This document shows positions 63,974 to 64,000 of a DNA stretch of 64,000 bases, one piece after another. The first letter of the stretch is position 1; each line of letters begins with the position of its first letter. Made by a program: the position numbers and the translations under genes. The notes beneath the pieces were generated by a model. It had not been told where the DNA came from. It saw only the letters and a list, made by a program, of their open reading frames with translations, and searched no databases. Source of the stretch: Flavobacterium aeripolare (GTDB lineage Bacteria; Bacteroidota; Bacteroidia; Flavobacteriales; Flavobacteriaceae); the NCBI RefSeq assembly GCF_013294025.1, contig NZ_JABSNL010000008.1, forward strand, positions 119,557 to 183,556. Reading direction: 5' to 3'.

Positions 63974-64000
63974 TTTTCATTTTTTAAATTCCTACAAAAT

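Overview
The window reads as chromosome of a flavobacterium (Bacteroidota, family Flavobacteriaceae, probably Flavobacterium or a near relative). The evidence is low-GC DNA, gene starts without Shine-Dalgarno sequences, promoter -7 elements of the TAnnTTTG type, a secreted nuclease with a type IX secretion (T9SS) C-terminal tail, many small lipoproteins, a bacillithiol gene (bshB1) and Bacteroidota-typical families (DUF4202, DUF4920, MoaCB fusion, LETM1-related protein, M49 peptidase). No rRNA, transposase, integrase, phage gene or CRISPR array is visible.

Layout. 1-870 is a gene-free array of palindromic repeats with a 105-bp period. 1113-4658 holds DUF4202, two HAD phosphatases, a coding remnant and an M28 peptidase. 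5176-8389 is an AT-rich two-gene island, a PD-(D/E)xK nuclease-like protein plus an SF2 helicase, best read as a Hachiman (HamA/HamB) anti-phage system; it lies between a Flavo-1-like RNA (about 4831-4897) and a GC-rich hairpin island (8590-8760). 8805-15990 is a nine-gene minus-strand molybdenum cofactor operon (moeA, tauE-like, mobA, cobA, moaD, moeB-rhodanese, moaE, moaCB fusion, moaA). 16279-19223 is arginine catabolism (rocF, rocD) with a divergent Lrp regulator. 19333-26000 has a hydrolase, a second M28 peptidase, tRNA-His, bshB1, isochorismate synthase, a hotdog thioesterase and a T9SS endonuclease. purL follows, then a lone HEPN-like DUF3644 gene (29926-30915), which is the second defence candidate.

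31110-45973 carries lipoproteins, a GAF histidine kinase, and a fatty-acid degradation block (acyl-CoA ligase, MarR regulator, FadN-type fusion, thiolase, acyl-CoA dehydrogenase) whose two internal intergenic gaps hold matching GC-rich inverted repeats; a BCCT transporter and sodC follow. 46094-51725 has the LETM1-related protein, a carbonic anhydrase/SulP pair, and dps divergent from oxyR. 51734-64000 has two small paralogous proteins, mnmD, ilvE, a MazG-like hydrolase, a DPP3-type peptidase, an ECF sigma factor cluster, a cysteine desulfurase, a duplicated-domain lipoprotein, a Smr protein and DUF2752.

Most of the window is ordinary core genome. The items most worth following are the Hachiman-like pair, the DUF3644 gene, a 10-mer shared by the flanks of these two accessory loci, the palindromic array, the covarying inverted repeats in the beta-oxidation operon, and the GC-rich hairpin island.
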